In this document: positions 12,020-23,200 of the stretch, in pieces
How positions within the stretch are numbered: the first letter of the stretch is position 1
How the letters are laid out: the number at the start of each line of letters is the position of its first letter
Source of the DNA: Bimuria novae-zelandiae CBS 107.79
Lineage: Eukaryota; Ascomycota; Dothideomycetes; Pleosporales; Didymosphaeriaceae
Assembly: GCA_010015655.1 (NCBI GenBank)
Contig: ML976744.1
Location: forward strand, 160,060-224,059
Direction: 5' to 3'
DNA: 64,000 nucleotides
Position numbers and translations under genes: made by a program
Notes under the pieces: generated by a model
What the model was told of the DNA's origin: nothing
The model's input: the letters and a program-made list of their open reading frames with translations, nothing else
The model's database searches: none

Positions 12020-15000
12020 ATTAATTAAGCTACCAGTATAGCTTAAAAAAACATGAATAAAAGCCATGCTAGACTCAGGAGCACAGGAAAGTTATGTGTT
12101 AAAAAAAGCACTTAATAGAGCGGGACTCTATAAGCGTAAGAAGGCTATGCCCTATGCTATCTATATCGCGAATAGACAACTAATGCCTGGCAAAGCAACG
12201 ATTAAATACGAGGTTAAAACTACCCTCACGATCTATAGATACTAGGAATTGATTACCCTTAATATTATTAAGGAAGCTAATCACGACGTGATTTTAAAAC
12301 TACCTTAGTTAAGGAAGCACAATCCTATAATTAACTAGGAGAGAAAAAAGCTATCCTTTAAGCGCTGTAACTGTGCATTGTAAGCAAAGCCTACGCATTA
12401 ACAGAGCATAATAGTAGATAAGAGAGCTATTAACACTATAGTCTCGCGATGGACAGTCGAAAAACGAAAGAAACCCTTGGCAGACGCTGGCAGAAACTAC
12501 CAGGTCACAGAGCGTAAGAAGATGGATGAAAGCACAAACTATAAAATTCCGGAATGCTATCGAGCATGGAATCATATGTTCACCGAGAGAGAAGGAAAAG
12601 CAAACCTTCCAGAACATTAGCCCTGGGATCTAGCAATAGACCTAGTAGAAGGGAAAACGCCACCCTTTAGACTACTATATAGCAAGACTAGAAAAGAACT
12701 CTAACAAGAGAAAGAATTCATTAAGACAAATCTCGCGAAAGGATATATACGACTATTAAAGTCACTAGTAGCTAGCCCTTTTATGTTTGTCATGAAGAAA
12801 GACGGCACACCACGACTATATATTAACTATTAGAAGATTAACGACATGACGATTAAAAATTAATACCCACTACTAAATATCTTAGAATTAAGAGACCGAC
12901 TCTTAAGAGCTAAACATTTTACACTAATAGATTTACGAGATAGATACCACCTTATACAAATTAAGGAAGGTAACGAGTAGAAGACAGCGTTTAGGTTACG
13001 CTATAAACTATTTAAATACATAGTTATGCCTTTTAGACTTACTAACGCACCGGTAAACTTCTAAGCACTAGTTAACTACGTATTTTATAACTATCTAGAC
13101 ATATTTATTATTGTATACATGGACGATATACTTATTTACTTTAAGAACGATTTAGATTATGTTCCGCATGTATAGATAGTGTTAACAGCATTAGATAAGG
13201 CATATCTTAGAATTAAGCTAAAGAAGTGCAAATGGCACGTAACATAACTTAAATTCTTAAGACACGTTATTAGCATAGAAGGAATTAAAGTTGTATCCGA
13301 CAAGATTAAATGCATTAAGAACTAGCTAATACTAAAGATAGTAAAAAACATCTAAGAATTCTTAAGATTCTATAGATTTAATTAAAAATTTATTAAGGAC
13401 TATGCAAAGATCACGATACTACTTATAAACCTTACAAGAAAGGACATACTATTTGTATAGACCGTAGAGTGTAGAATATCGTTCTAACTCTTAAAAACTG
13501 CATGCATTATGCCACCAATACTTATCTACTTTAGGGATGGAAAACCACTACGAATCGAAACAGACGCAAGCGACCTCGCAATAGGCGCCTGCGTAAAATA
13601 AGAGAAAGATAGCAAATAGCACCCTATTACATATTACTTATGCAAGTTTACCGACACGAAAGCATAATATGACGTATATAACAAAGAACTATACGCAATC
13701 GTTAAAACACTAAAGTACTAGAGAATCTACGCTCTTAGCTACTCTATACTTAAGATCTTTACAGACTATAAGAGCCTTACACGCTTTACGACCACGAAGG
13801 AACTTACGCTAAGACAGGCAAGATAGTTAAAAACGCTTAGATAATATAAATTCAAGATTATATACACACCTGGTAAAGAAAATAGACGAGCAGACGCACT
13901 TAGCCAATAACATAATCTTGCAGGGGATAAAGTTAAAACCTACTCTATAATACTAAAACAACATCCTAACGGTTCCTTAGAACCTACGACAGAACTCAAT
14001 TAACTCCTTATACTTACACGAAAAGTACCTAAGGAACAGCAGACAGAGGTCATACGATAATACCACGACGACCCTGTATACAGACACCCTGGAATCAAAA
14101 AAACGATGGAACTGATTCAGAGGAACTATAGCTTTAAAGGAATTAAGGAAGTAGTAGCAACCTATATACGTAAATATATAGAATACTAACGTAATAAACA
14201 CGTAACACATCTTAAGTACGAAGAGATGCAAGCCATCCAGATACCCACGGTACCATGGGAAGACATCGCAATGGACTTTATAACAGGACTACCCAAGTCA
14301 AAAGACCCAGCAACAGGAATAAGCTACGACTCGATATTAGTAATCGTATGCAGATTCACTAAATACGTGGAACTACTACCATGTTAAAAAACGACTACAG
14401 CTAAGGAACTAGCGTTTCTTATCCTAGATTAACTTATACGACACCATGGCATTCTAAAGACAATTATTAGCGACAGAGACAAGCTCTTCACTTTAAACTA
14501 CTGGACAACACTCATGGCACTTATTGGAACAAAACGAAAACTATTAACAGCCTACTACCCACAGACGGACGGACAAACAGAACGTACGAATTAAATAATG
14601 GAAACGTACCTACGCATCTACTGCAACAACTAGAAAAATAACTAGATTTCCCTATTACTAATGGCATAATTAGCATATAATAACAAGATATTAGTAATAA
14701 CTAGATATACACCGTTCTATGCAAACCACAGAAGACATCTATATCTTTTTAATTAGATATTTCCTACTACTATTAGAACGGAAGAAGCCATTAACACGGC
14801 TACAAAAATAAAAGAAATACATTAATAACTCCGAGAGAACCTCGAGAAAGCTTAACAGCAAAGTATTTCCTACACTAACAAGAAACAAAAAACGGCACCT
14901 TAGCTAAAAAAGGGGGATAAAGCATATCTGCTTACGAAAAATCTTCGAACCTAGAAGAAAAAGCACAAGAAACTGGATCATGTTAAGGTTAGACTATTTT

Positions 15001-15340
15001 TTATTTCCGAACAAATATCACTAGTTAACTACTAATTGGAATTACCACCAGACGCTAAGATATATCTAGTATTCTATGTTAATTAATTAGAACCTGCAGA
15101 CCTAGAAACACCAGTCGAAACCACCTTCTATCACCAGCCGGAGGAAGAAACCGAATTCGAAGTTAAAAAAATACTACAACACACAGATTAGCCACAAACC
15201 TACTTAATTAAGTGGAAAGGATATCCACACTTAGAAAACATATAGGAACTAGAAGCAAACCTCAATAACTGTTGCTAAATGTTGACACAGTACCATCGTC
15301 AAGCCACGAGAAGGAATCAGGGACGATTAGAGGAGAACTA
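12020..15340 (+). pseudogene. Gypsy B pol with C-terminal chromodomain (broken)
   Basis: Domains in order: protease LDSGAQESYV at about 12067-12096; RT with YMDDI intact at about 13115-13130; RNase H with ETDASDLAIGAC near 13558 and KELYAIV near 13684; the HHCC-like zone of integrase near 14080-14220; integrase core MDFITGLP near 14273, then ISDRDKLF near 14470 and YYPQTDGQTER near 14550; chromodomain (YLIKWKGYPHLEN) near 15200-15245; and the usual YHRQATRRNQGR tail near 15290-15320. About 60 TAA/TAG interruptions. The tail overlaps the 3' end of the antisense ORF. Confidence 0.88.
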
Positions 15341-15858
15341 GTTAAGAACTCGTTAAGAAGAAGATCTATCGGTGGATTAGGAAGAAGATTGTTGGCCTGT
15401 GACTAGCCTGGATTAGCGAGGAAATCGTTTTGGAACGGAGCATCTGCACTCGAGCTCTCTGTCTCTTGCACCTTATCCTGGGTATCTAGTAATTTTCTAT
15501 CTCGACGCGCGAATAATTTCTTATAACTCTCTAACTTAAGAAGCTTATGTCTATTGCGAGTAATAGCTTCCTTAGCGCGAGCTAACTTTAATTACTTTTT
15601 ACGCTCCTTATCCTCTACCTTCTCCTAATTCTCTTTAGGAATAAACAGTTCACACTCGCTCCGTGCAGCGATACAACTAGCATAATAACTAGACGTAGTA
15701 TCCACGAAACAACGAATGTTTAGCTTTTCGCAGCGGTTATAGCGGAAAGGCATCTCTCTACTACTTCCTTTAACACGACGAATACGATTACGCTATTCTT
15801 AGGTTAAAGTCTTTTTACGAGGCGCGCGCGCTTTACGGGGCTTAGGATCCTTAGGCAT
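15262..15858 (-). pseudogene. Antisense ORF between pol and 3' LTR of Gypsy B, Cys-motif protein
   Basis: Starting at the ATG at 15858 (MPKDPKPRKARAPRKK), one minus-strand frame of 199 codons runs to a TGA at 15264-15262, broken only by five TAA/TAG codons. Residues about 40-75 show spaced cysteines (RYNRCEKLNIRCF, later ASCIAARSECELF), a small zinc-cluster-like pattern with some positions possibly lost to RIP. A Lys/Arg/Glu/Leu-rich coiled-coil-like stretch follows, then an acidic and Ser-rich tail. Single-frame continuity over 600 bp in a RIP-riddled element implies a real former gene. I recall similar antisense ORFs in other ascomycete Gypsy elements, but the function is unknown to me. Confidence 0.6.
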
Positions 15859-15989
15859 AGTTAGGAAGGCACTAAGGCTAGAACGCGAAAACAGCGACTT
15901 ACGCAGGTATTTATATGCGACGACCGTATCTGTAGCTAGGGGGCGCGAAACGAGGATACCGAGGACGCTATCTAGAAGAGGGGAGGTGA

Positions 15990-16460
15990 TGTTAGGATCT
16001 AAACATGTATGGGACGCGGAGGACCAACGGGCCTTTAGTAGGGGTGACACCCAGCGGGGTTGCGCAACCGAGGTCACGTGATGTACCATCTAGCCAAGAC
16101 AACACTAGCTATGGATGGCGACACTGGCCACGTGATGTACCATCCAGCCAAGACAACACCAGCCATGGATAGCGACACCAGCCATGGATGGCAACAAGAC
16201 CTTGGATGGTACAGAAATCCTTATGTATATAGGAACGCGAGAATGATCCCTTATACTTATGTTTAACCTGTTTATTAATCTATCGTTTGGATCTGACTAA
16301 GCAACCTTATTGATTTAATTATGCTATACACACCTTTAATACTAACGCCCTAGTGACAAGCGCAAGCTATTACTACGACCCTCTCTTATCCTACTAGTAT
16401 TCCTGCCCAAGAACCAACCTTAGCCCTTTAGGGATTAGCTATCTCTTTAGGATCTTAACA
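15990..16460 (+). repeat. 3' LTR of Gypsy B
   Basis: Same 471-bp length and same 54-bp tandem duplication (16073-16126 and 16127-16180) as the 5' copy, differing by scattered transitions. Target duplication gtagc follows at 16461-16465. Confidence 0.92.
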
Positions 16461-16465
16461 GTAGC

Positions 16466-18363
16466 TTGCGCTGCGTTATAAGGCGAAAGAAGTCTACTTA
16501 AAAGCTAGTAAACTTAGCTATAGAGCAGAGGCGTAGTTAGATAAATGCCTAACAGGCCTTCTTCTCCTTATATAAGTTGCCAAAAGCTTACTCTATTATA
16601 TTTATTATAAATTCGCTATTAATGCGTTCGCTATTATCTCGTAGAGCTCTAATTAAAGTTATAAGTTAGTTACGGGCGGGATTCTCTATGCGTGTAGTTA
16701 TATATGCTGCGATACGCTCTTAGGTATCCTCTAAAGTCTCTCCTATAAACCAATCGTGGTTAGACCGAAGTTTGTTCTCTATATAGGCCCTCTATGTAAC
16801 AGGAACAATCGCTCGTCGACACGAGAACCCTTGGCTAGTCAAGACAGGATTCGAGATCATCCGAAAACCGACACTCATCCGTATCGGACCAATTTCGGAT
16901 CTATCAGACCGATGGGGAACTACGAATCCGATTCGGACCTATTTCGGATCCATCAGACCGACGGTCAACCTATGGCAGTTATGTGCTAGCTAGCCATCTG
17001 GGAAGAGGTATATTTAGAGGAGCTTGGGGCCTTTGTAGTTCAGTACCTTTTCCGTATCCTTTCGTACCAGGCCTATAGGCACTTAATTCATTCGAGGCTA
17101 CATTCTTATACACGCACTCCCACATGCCTCTGCTAGGAGATACGCCAACATCGATCCTTTGAGTGACCTGCGCCGATACACTCTAGTGCTTAAAGGTCGT
17201 AGTTATCTTGCTATCTAAGAGTAGCGAAGGGTCTAAGAACTTAACTAAGCGCTGGCTTGCGCCTAAAGAGCGTGTATATAGATAAGTAATAGGCTTAAAT
17301 AGTAATAAGCGCGAAAAACATGAGTTATTAGGCTTACTAGACTTAGAGCTTAGCAGGTTGTTAGCGGAGGGGACGCTTTAGCTTAGGGTCTAAAAGAGGA
17401 TTTAGAATTTAGTTATACAAGATTAAGTTACTAGTGTATTAAGGGTAGAGCCTGCTATAGCCTGTTTAGTAAGTTAGGCTTCTAACCTGTCTATCTTTTA
17501 CTACGCTTAAATAAGGGCTTTATGCAGCCCTTTGCCTTTAGCTAAGGTATTAGTAGCGATCTGGCGGTATATATGTAGTTATTGTCGCTCTACACCACGA
17601 AGAAGTAGCTAACTAACTAGCTTTATAGTAATCTTTGCTAGTTCCTGCCTAAAATACTTAATCACGGCCTTTAGCGTCGTAGTGATTAGGTTGTTACTAG
17701 CAAACGTAGGTAGCTAGGGAGGTTATAAGAGGTCCTTATTAATACCTTGCTAGATACGAGTAAGTTTTAAAGAAGTGTCTTAATTATGGTTTTCCTTAGT
17801 AATAGAGCCGTAGCTCTGGATTTCGTGTTCTTAGTAGATAAAGGGCTTGGATAGGTTATACGCGCTGCCCAGCATCTCCTTTTCTAGGACTAACGCTATA
17901 AATAGGTGTTTTAGTGCTATTTTATTAATACTGCGGGTAAAGTAGCTAGTTATTAGTTCTTTAGTAGGGAAAAGGCGAGCAGGTAGTGCTTAGGATAGTT
18001 AGTAGGAATAGGTTCCTCTCTTATAAAGGCTAGGGCTCTTATAGCCCTTTTTACGTAAGTAGTAGGTTGCCTGTATAGCACGTTTATTAAGTAAAGGGTG
18101 GTAGGCTAATTAGCTCTCTTAGCTAGCTATAGCGTGCTATTTTTAAACTACGTCCTTTAACTCCTTTTAAGTAGTACGTTGCTTAGTAGTATTAGGACCT
18201 CTCGTTGCGGGTAATTATACTCTATAATAAACTAATAGCTTAGCGTAGTTATATAATAGATCTTTTAAAGTAGTTATTGTCGAGTTGTGCGCGTAGGCAG
18301 ATTAAGTAGTTTAACTTAATATTTTATTACTATCTCTAGCTAAGTAAAGAGATTTTAGTGTAA
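16466..18363 (-). pseudogene. Gypsy A gag region (broken) with a GC-rich patch
   Basis: By order this is the gag part of Gypsy A, between its 5' LTR and Gypsy B. The frame is full of TAA/TAG codons and no domain could be recognised here. The gag remainder continues at 9598-9370 and 7253-7180 across the two insertions. A segment at about 16750-17200 is much GC-richer and is listed separately. Confidence 0.6.
16750..17200. other. GC-rich patch with little RIP inside Gypsy A, carrying a direct repeat
   Basis: About 450 bp with far fewer TpA than its flanks. It contains two near-identical 23-bp direct repeats, TTTCGGATCYATCAGACCGA plus three more bases, at 16893-16915 and 16942-16964 (two differences). 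A 77-codon open frame (16756-16989, plus) crosses both repeats but has no recognisable domain. It may be a small non-autonomous insertion or a captured host fragment; no terminal repeats were found. Confidence 0.45.
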
Positions 18364-18611
18364 TATAAGGACGGGCACAGGCTCCTGCATTAAGAGAGTA
18401 GATAAGGTAGGTTGGCTCTATTTTAGCTACACTAAGATGAGGAGACTGTAGGTACACAGGCCTGCGGCGCTTTTATGCGCTGTCGCTCGGCACGGAACAT
18501 CTATCTATTCGAGATAGCTACACTGGGTGCGTGGGCAGCTGCGCCCAGGCGTGAGGCAGTCGCGCCTCTCACGCGAGGTCATGTGTCCTGCCGGCATGCC
18601 AGGCCGTCACA
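18364..18611 (-). repeat. 5' LTR of Gypsy A
   Basis: Same 248 bp as 2622-2869. The left terminus reads TATAAGG where the other LTR has TGTGAGG, so both G-to-A changes look RIP-type. The flanking target duplication atagc follows at 18612-18616. Confidence 0.88.
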
Positions 18612-18616
18612 ATAGC

Positions 18617-19330
18617 TAGGTTAGATCTAACGTCTACTACCTTCTTATATATAGTAATAGCTTTATTATTAAGATAAAGCTATAAACCGCCTTAAGCACT
18701 ATCTTTATTAAATAGTTTACTTAATATTAAGTATCTTTTATTACTAGTTTAGAGTATAGTATTTTTATAATTCTTTATCTTATCTCTTCTTATAGTGCAT
18801 TTTTAAAAAGGAGCCTCCTCTTGTCCCTCTGAGGCGGTGTGTGCACGTCAAATGTCGTCTCAATCGCGCTGTGATCGGACCCATGGTCAGTCCCGTGTAT
18901 TCTCTACATCGCATCAGGTCCTCCGCCAGCTCTGTAAAAGCAAGCACTCGGGTAATCGTGCTCTCTTAATCTCCGTAGTGCCAGGTCTTTGTGCCGCGCG
19001 GCAGCAGGCTTTGTAGGTGATAGCCGTCTATTAAGTTAATGATTAGGTCTGCTTCTCCCCTTCGGTGTGCGACCACATTGTCTCCTCCCCACAGTGCGTC
19101 GTGCTGGTTGAGATCGCCAACTAGTAACACATCTGTACGCGTCCGTATACGATTCCGTTGTTGCTGGATCAGGGAACGGAGCGTGCTTGTGGCGTCTGCT
19201 AGCGCTCGTACATTCGTGTCCTCTACGTACACAGACACGACTAAGAGGTGTATGTCATAGAGCTGTAGTACTACTACTATAAGGTCTAATAAGTTTACCG
19301 CCACTTGCTTAGTCTTAATATCTTTACTAA
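18617..19330 (-). pseudogene. LINE C ORF2, endonuclease part (broken)
   Basis: The open stretch 19304-18966 encodes the end of an exonuclease/endonuclease/phosphatase-type LINE endonuclease. GDLNQHDALWGGD matches GDFNQHDQLWGGE in the second LINE at about 63.0 kb. The Asp and Asn of this motif belong to the active site in the family. The stretch is GC-richer than its surroundings and almost free of RIP stops, while the flanks are heavily mutated. Gypsy A interrupts the frame at 18612-18616 (TSD atagc). Confidence 0.75.
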
Positions 19331-19399
19331 TCTATATTATGCTCTAAATTAGCTATTTACCCTTCTTTTATATTATTAGTATAATCTTTATTTAGTTTA

Positions 19400-19846
19400 G
19401 ATATTTTATAAAAGTTACAAGTAGCTTACCTTTTTTATTTTATTATATATAAGACTCTGCGACCGCTAGCGTACTATATTATTATAATTATTTATTATTT
19501 ATTATATTATACTATACTATTTTTTTCTTTTTTATATTAACTTAAAAAATCTAAAGTAGTTTATTTATTATAGCTAGGGTATAGTATTTGGTAGTTTTTT
19601 AAGAAGGATTTATAGGGCCCTTCGTAAGATATACATTTTAGAATTTTAGCTTAATACTCTCTATAGTAGTAACCTGGCACTATATATCTTACGTTAGTCT
19701 ATTACCCTATACATGCAAAGGTTTTATGTCCTAGTTACTAATATTTATAGTATTACATAAGACTTACGTAAGGCTTAAACTCCCTAGTATACGCAGATTT
19801 GCTATTAATATAAAAATATTATCCTTAAAGGAGCTATGCTGCTTCG
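19400..19846 (-). pseudogene. LINE C ORF1, C-terminal zinc-knuckle part (broken)
   Basis: Minus-strand reading from 19846 gives a degraded ORF1 tail with a zinc-knuckle remnant, YYKYxxLGHKTFAC, whose first cysteines have become tyrosine (Cys-to-Tyr is what RIP produces from TGC/TGT). The corresponding zone of the second LINE near 63.65 kb has CYNYxELGHKAY. The nucleic-acid chaperone role is inferred from Tad1-family ORF1 proteins. Confidence 0.6.
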
Positions 19847-20094
19847 TGTCTAATTACATGGCCCTTTGCACACGCAAAGGTAGCTGGCGCAACCCTACAC
19901 AAAGAAACTTTGCCAGCAGTCCGATTCATCCGCACGATTCCGGGCGGGACAAAGGGCGACTCTCCTTACTTAACGGAAATAGACTAGCGTCTTAGCGTAA
20001 TACGTAAGGATAAAAGCGCCTTATATTCTTATATAGAAAAAAAAGCAGTATTAATTATTATTCTATTTTATTAAGAATATTTTTTAATTTAATA
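19847..20094 (+). repeat. 5' LTR of Copia G
   Basis: Begins TGTCTAATTACATGG and ends AATTTAATA, the latter matching AATCTGACA of the 3' LTR after three RIP-type transitions. The central part (gcacacgcaaagg, and the zone around ggcgggacaaagggcgac) is conserved between the two LTRs. Confidence 0.85.
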
Positions 20095-20289
20095 ATTAAG
20101 AGTCTGTTAAGTCCACTTAGGGTAGCTGGTCCTAAGTGGGTCTAAGGTTGGTTCTCGGGCAAGAGTACTTAGTAGGATAGAAAGGGGTGTAGTGATAACT
20201 TACGCTTGTTACAAGGCATTAGTATTAAAAGTATATATAGTATAATTAAATTAACAAAATGCTTAGTTAAATCCAAACGATAGATTAAT

Positions 20290-23200
20290 AAATAGGTTAA
20301 ATATAATAGTAGAAGACTACTATCGCGTTCCTATATACATGTCCTAGACTGCTCGTTGGCGAGTACTCTCTACAGAGCAGTCACATAACTTAGCGCCATG
20401 CGGCGTAGTCGCAAATGACTAGTTATTCTTAACGAATAACATAAGGGATTAAGTACAAAACCGGTACAGCCTTCCTTGGATCTCAGATCCTAATAGAGTC
20501 TTGCTACCTCTACTATTACTATATTAATTAAGCTAGTTATAATAGCGCTATTAATCCTTAAAGACTATAGTTATCCTAACTAATTATATAAACTATACGC
20601 TATAGTTAAAATAGCTTAAAATAAGATACTAATTCCTAAAGGTCTAAAATATTATTAACCTAGCACTAATAAATAAACTAAAATAGAAACCTGCAATGCC
20701 AGTGCTACTACTAATAAGTAACTACTAACTAAGCGCCGCCTACATAATCGCGAACCTAAATAACGTGCTAATATTACTATCTTATCTATTAACGGCAGGT
20801 GCGAAAGCATATAGAAATAATAGCAACTATTATAAAGAATAGCTCAAGATCTATAAGATTATGGACCGAGACTACTAAGAACAAAAGGCAGATTTTAATA
20901 AAATAGTTACTTTTCTTTAATTAATAATTTTTATATACTTATAGAGTAATTGCTATATCCCTAGAGGTATAATAAAGTAATATATTAATAACCTTATAAT
21001 TATAGTTAGAGTTAACTATTAAGACGAACATCGGCGACTAAGGGTAAGATACTAAGAAGCTTTTAAGCTAATAAGAATAATTAAATTATAGGCTATATAG
21101 CTATCTAAGTATAATTATATAGCTATAAAAATAGAGACTAATTAGGTCCTAGAGCTTTAAAGGCTAGACTTAGTTTAAGAAGACTTTATAAAGGTAGTTA
21201 TTTATATTATACTTATATAGGTAATAACCTTCTAGTAACATAGAAGCAAGGATATAACTATTTTATAAAAGTATATAATAAAACTCTTTTAAGACTATAT
21301 AATCCTGCAGCACCTAATTAAGGGTAAATAAAAGGGCGCTTTTACTACTATTAGTTTATTTTTTACTAATAGTAGTAAATCTACCTAGACTATAGACAGG
21401 GACGCCTCTTTTATAAATAAAATAGTATTATTTAAAAGTTAAGGAAGATTTTAGAATTATAAATAATAAAATAATAGTTAACGTACTAAATCTAAGTAGT
21501 TACCTTAGAGTCTTAAACTAATAGTAGTTAGTAGTAATTATTACCTTACTTATAAATACGCTATAGTCTTTAAGACTGTTTTTATACCTTTCTAGATAAG
21601 TAGTTAGACTAGTTTAGAGCAAACCTTCTTATAGTAAAGGTAATTAAGCTTAGGCTAGAATATAATACTAACTTCTAAAAGAAGTTAAGAATAGTAAAAA
21701 AACTAAAGTTTTAAATACTTAAAATTAAATTATCGCATACGCCTACTCTAACTTAAATTACTAAGGCTAATAATAAGTAACTAGATAGACTTAAGATTAC
21801 TAAAATCTTGGCAAGCTTTAAAGCTATATCTATCTATACTAACCTAAATACGAACCTATTGCGTTGTTTAGCTATACTTAATTTAGGCATAACTTATTAT
21901 ATTTTTAATAATATTAATTACTTTATCTCTTACTAGCCACTAGCGCCGGGAGACTTTATATAGGCAAGGAATACGCAAATATAGATTAAAGGATATAAAA
22001 GCGTCTATCTTATCGTATAAAATATAAGTAGTAATTAAATAATATAGCTAAATAATGTCCCCTATTGTCCTAATCTACTTTGTAATCTTATATTGTTCTA
22101 ATTACTTTAGAGGTAAGGCCTTTAGTAGGATATAAAAATAGATTTAATAACTTTAAAGAGAAGAGATAATACTGTACTAGTAGAACTTTAAGAGTTACAT
22201 AGATAGTAGGTGTTAGAATACAGGACAAGACTAGCAGGTGGTACTCTTACTAAAGCTACGCATGCCACCTATAAGACTAACGCACGTACTAAATAAAGAC
22301 TATAAAAGATAGACATATTAACTTAGCACTAATAATTAGGCTATTTAGGCCTTTAGGCTCTTAAGTACCTTATATAGTAATTTAAAAAGGTAAGAATTAA
22401 AGGCCTCCCTACTATTAAGTATAATACTTATAGTAAAGTAAAACTAAAATGGCAAATACGCTAGTAAGCTAAGGAGCTAACTAAAGGCTTTAGTAAGTAA
22501 GTTATAATTAATTTTTACGACTATAAAGCAGATAGCTTAACAAGAGAAAAAAGCTAAATACTAATTACTAATTAATTCTTTAGCTTTATATAAGACTTTT
22601 ATTTTAAGGATAACTACCTAGTACGTTTAATTATTAAATTATTTAGCACTTTTATACTATTTATAAAAATATAATATAATATTATAGTAAAAGAAATTAA
22701 ATTTAATAACAAGATCTTCTCTATTAAGGCAGACGTTAAGAAGTAGTGCTTAGTATAAGGAATTAAAATTAAGCCTTTAGCACCTAATATTTAAGTATAA
22801 AATAAAGGGGCTAAATACTTAGGAGGTGTAATAAAAAAGAAAGCGCGTGTAATATAACTTAACTTTAACTTACCTTAGTAGATATAGCCTAAGATTACCT
22901 AAGCTACAGTCTATTTTTATAATTAAACCCCGAACTACGCTATTTAATAGTAATTACTACACAAAGTATTCTTTATAATAGTAGCTTTTAAGAATAGCGT
23001 TGTCACCTAACTAAAGAAGCCTTATTAAGCTTACTTAAAAGGCTATAGTTATAAGGCCTTCGCTATAACTAATAATACTAAACGTAATAAAAGTAAGCTC
23101 TAGTAGTTAGACCCTAAAGACTAAATAGGCTATTTAGTTAGCTATAAATTAATTAATATCTGGAGGATATAGATTCCCTCCTTAGTAAAGATAATTAGTA

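Larger units (their letters stand above)
9599..16460 (+). mobile_element. Ty3/Gypsy chromovirus-type retrotransposon B, RIP-degraded
   Basis: A 6862-bp element with 471-bp LTRs (9599-10069 and 15990-16460) and 5-bp target duplications gtagc (9594-9598 and 16461-16465). On the plus strand it carries gag with a zinc knuckle, then protease, RT, RNase H, integrase and a chromodomain. An additional antisense ORF lies between pol and the 3' LTR. It inserted into Gypsy A. The left LTR begins TATTAGG where the right begins TGTTAGG, a RIP-type change at the terminus. Confidence 0.93.
2622..18611 (-). mobile_element. Ty3/Gypsy retrotransposon A, RIP-degraded, host to two later insertions
   Basis: Flanked by 248-bp LTRs (2622-2869 and 18364-18611) and by 5-bp target duplications atagc (2617-2621 and 18612-18616). 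Coding order on the minus strand, right to left: gag region (18363-16466), zinc knuckle near 7175-7130, protease near 6880, RT/RNase H about 6200-4700, integrase about 4600-3400 and a C-terminal tail to about 2890. The order RT, RNase H, integrase identifies Ty3/Gypsy. Pogo (7256-9367) and Gypsy B (9599-16460) sit in the gag region. Without them the element would be about 7.0 kb. Confidence 0.88.

Noticed and set aside
12351..12617. Minus-strand open frame inside Gypsy B pol (also 13977-14231)
   Set aside because: Antisense to the recognised protease/RT and integrase sequence, Cys/Phe/Tyr-rich as expected from the complement of an A-rich coding strand. No continuity beyond RIP-free gaps.
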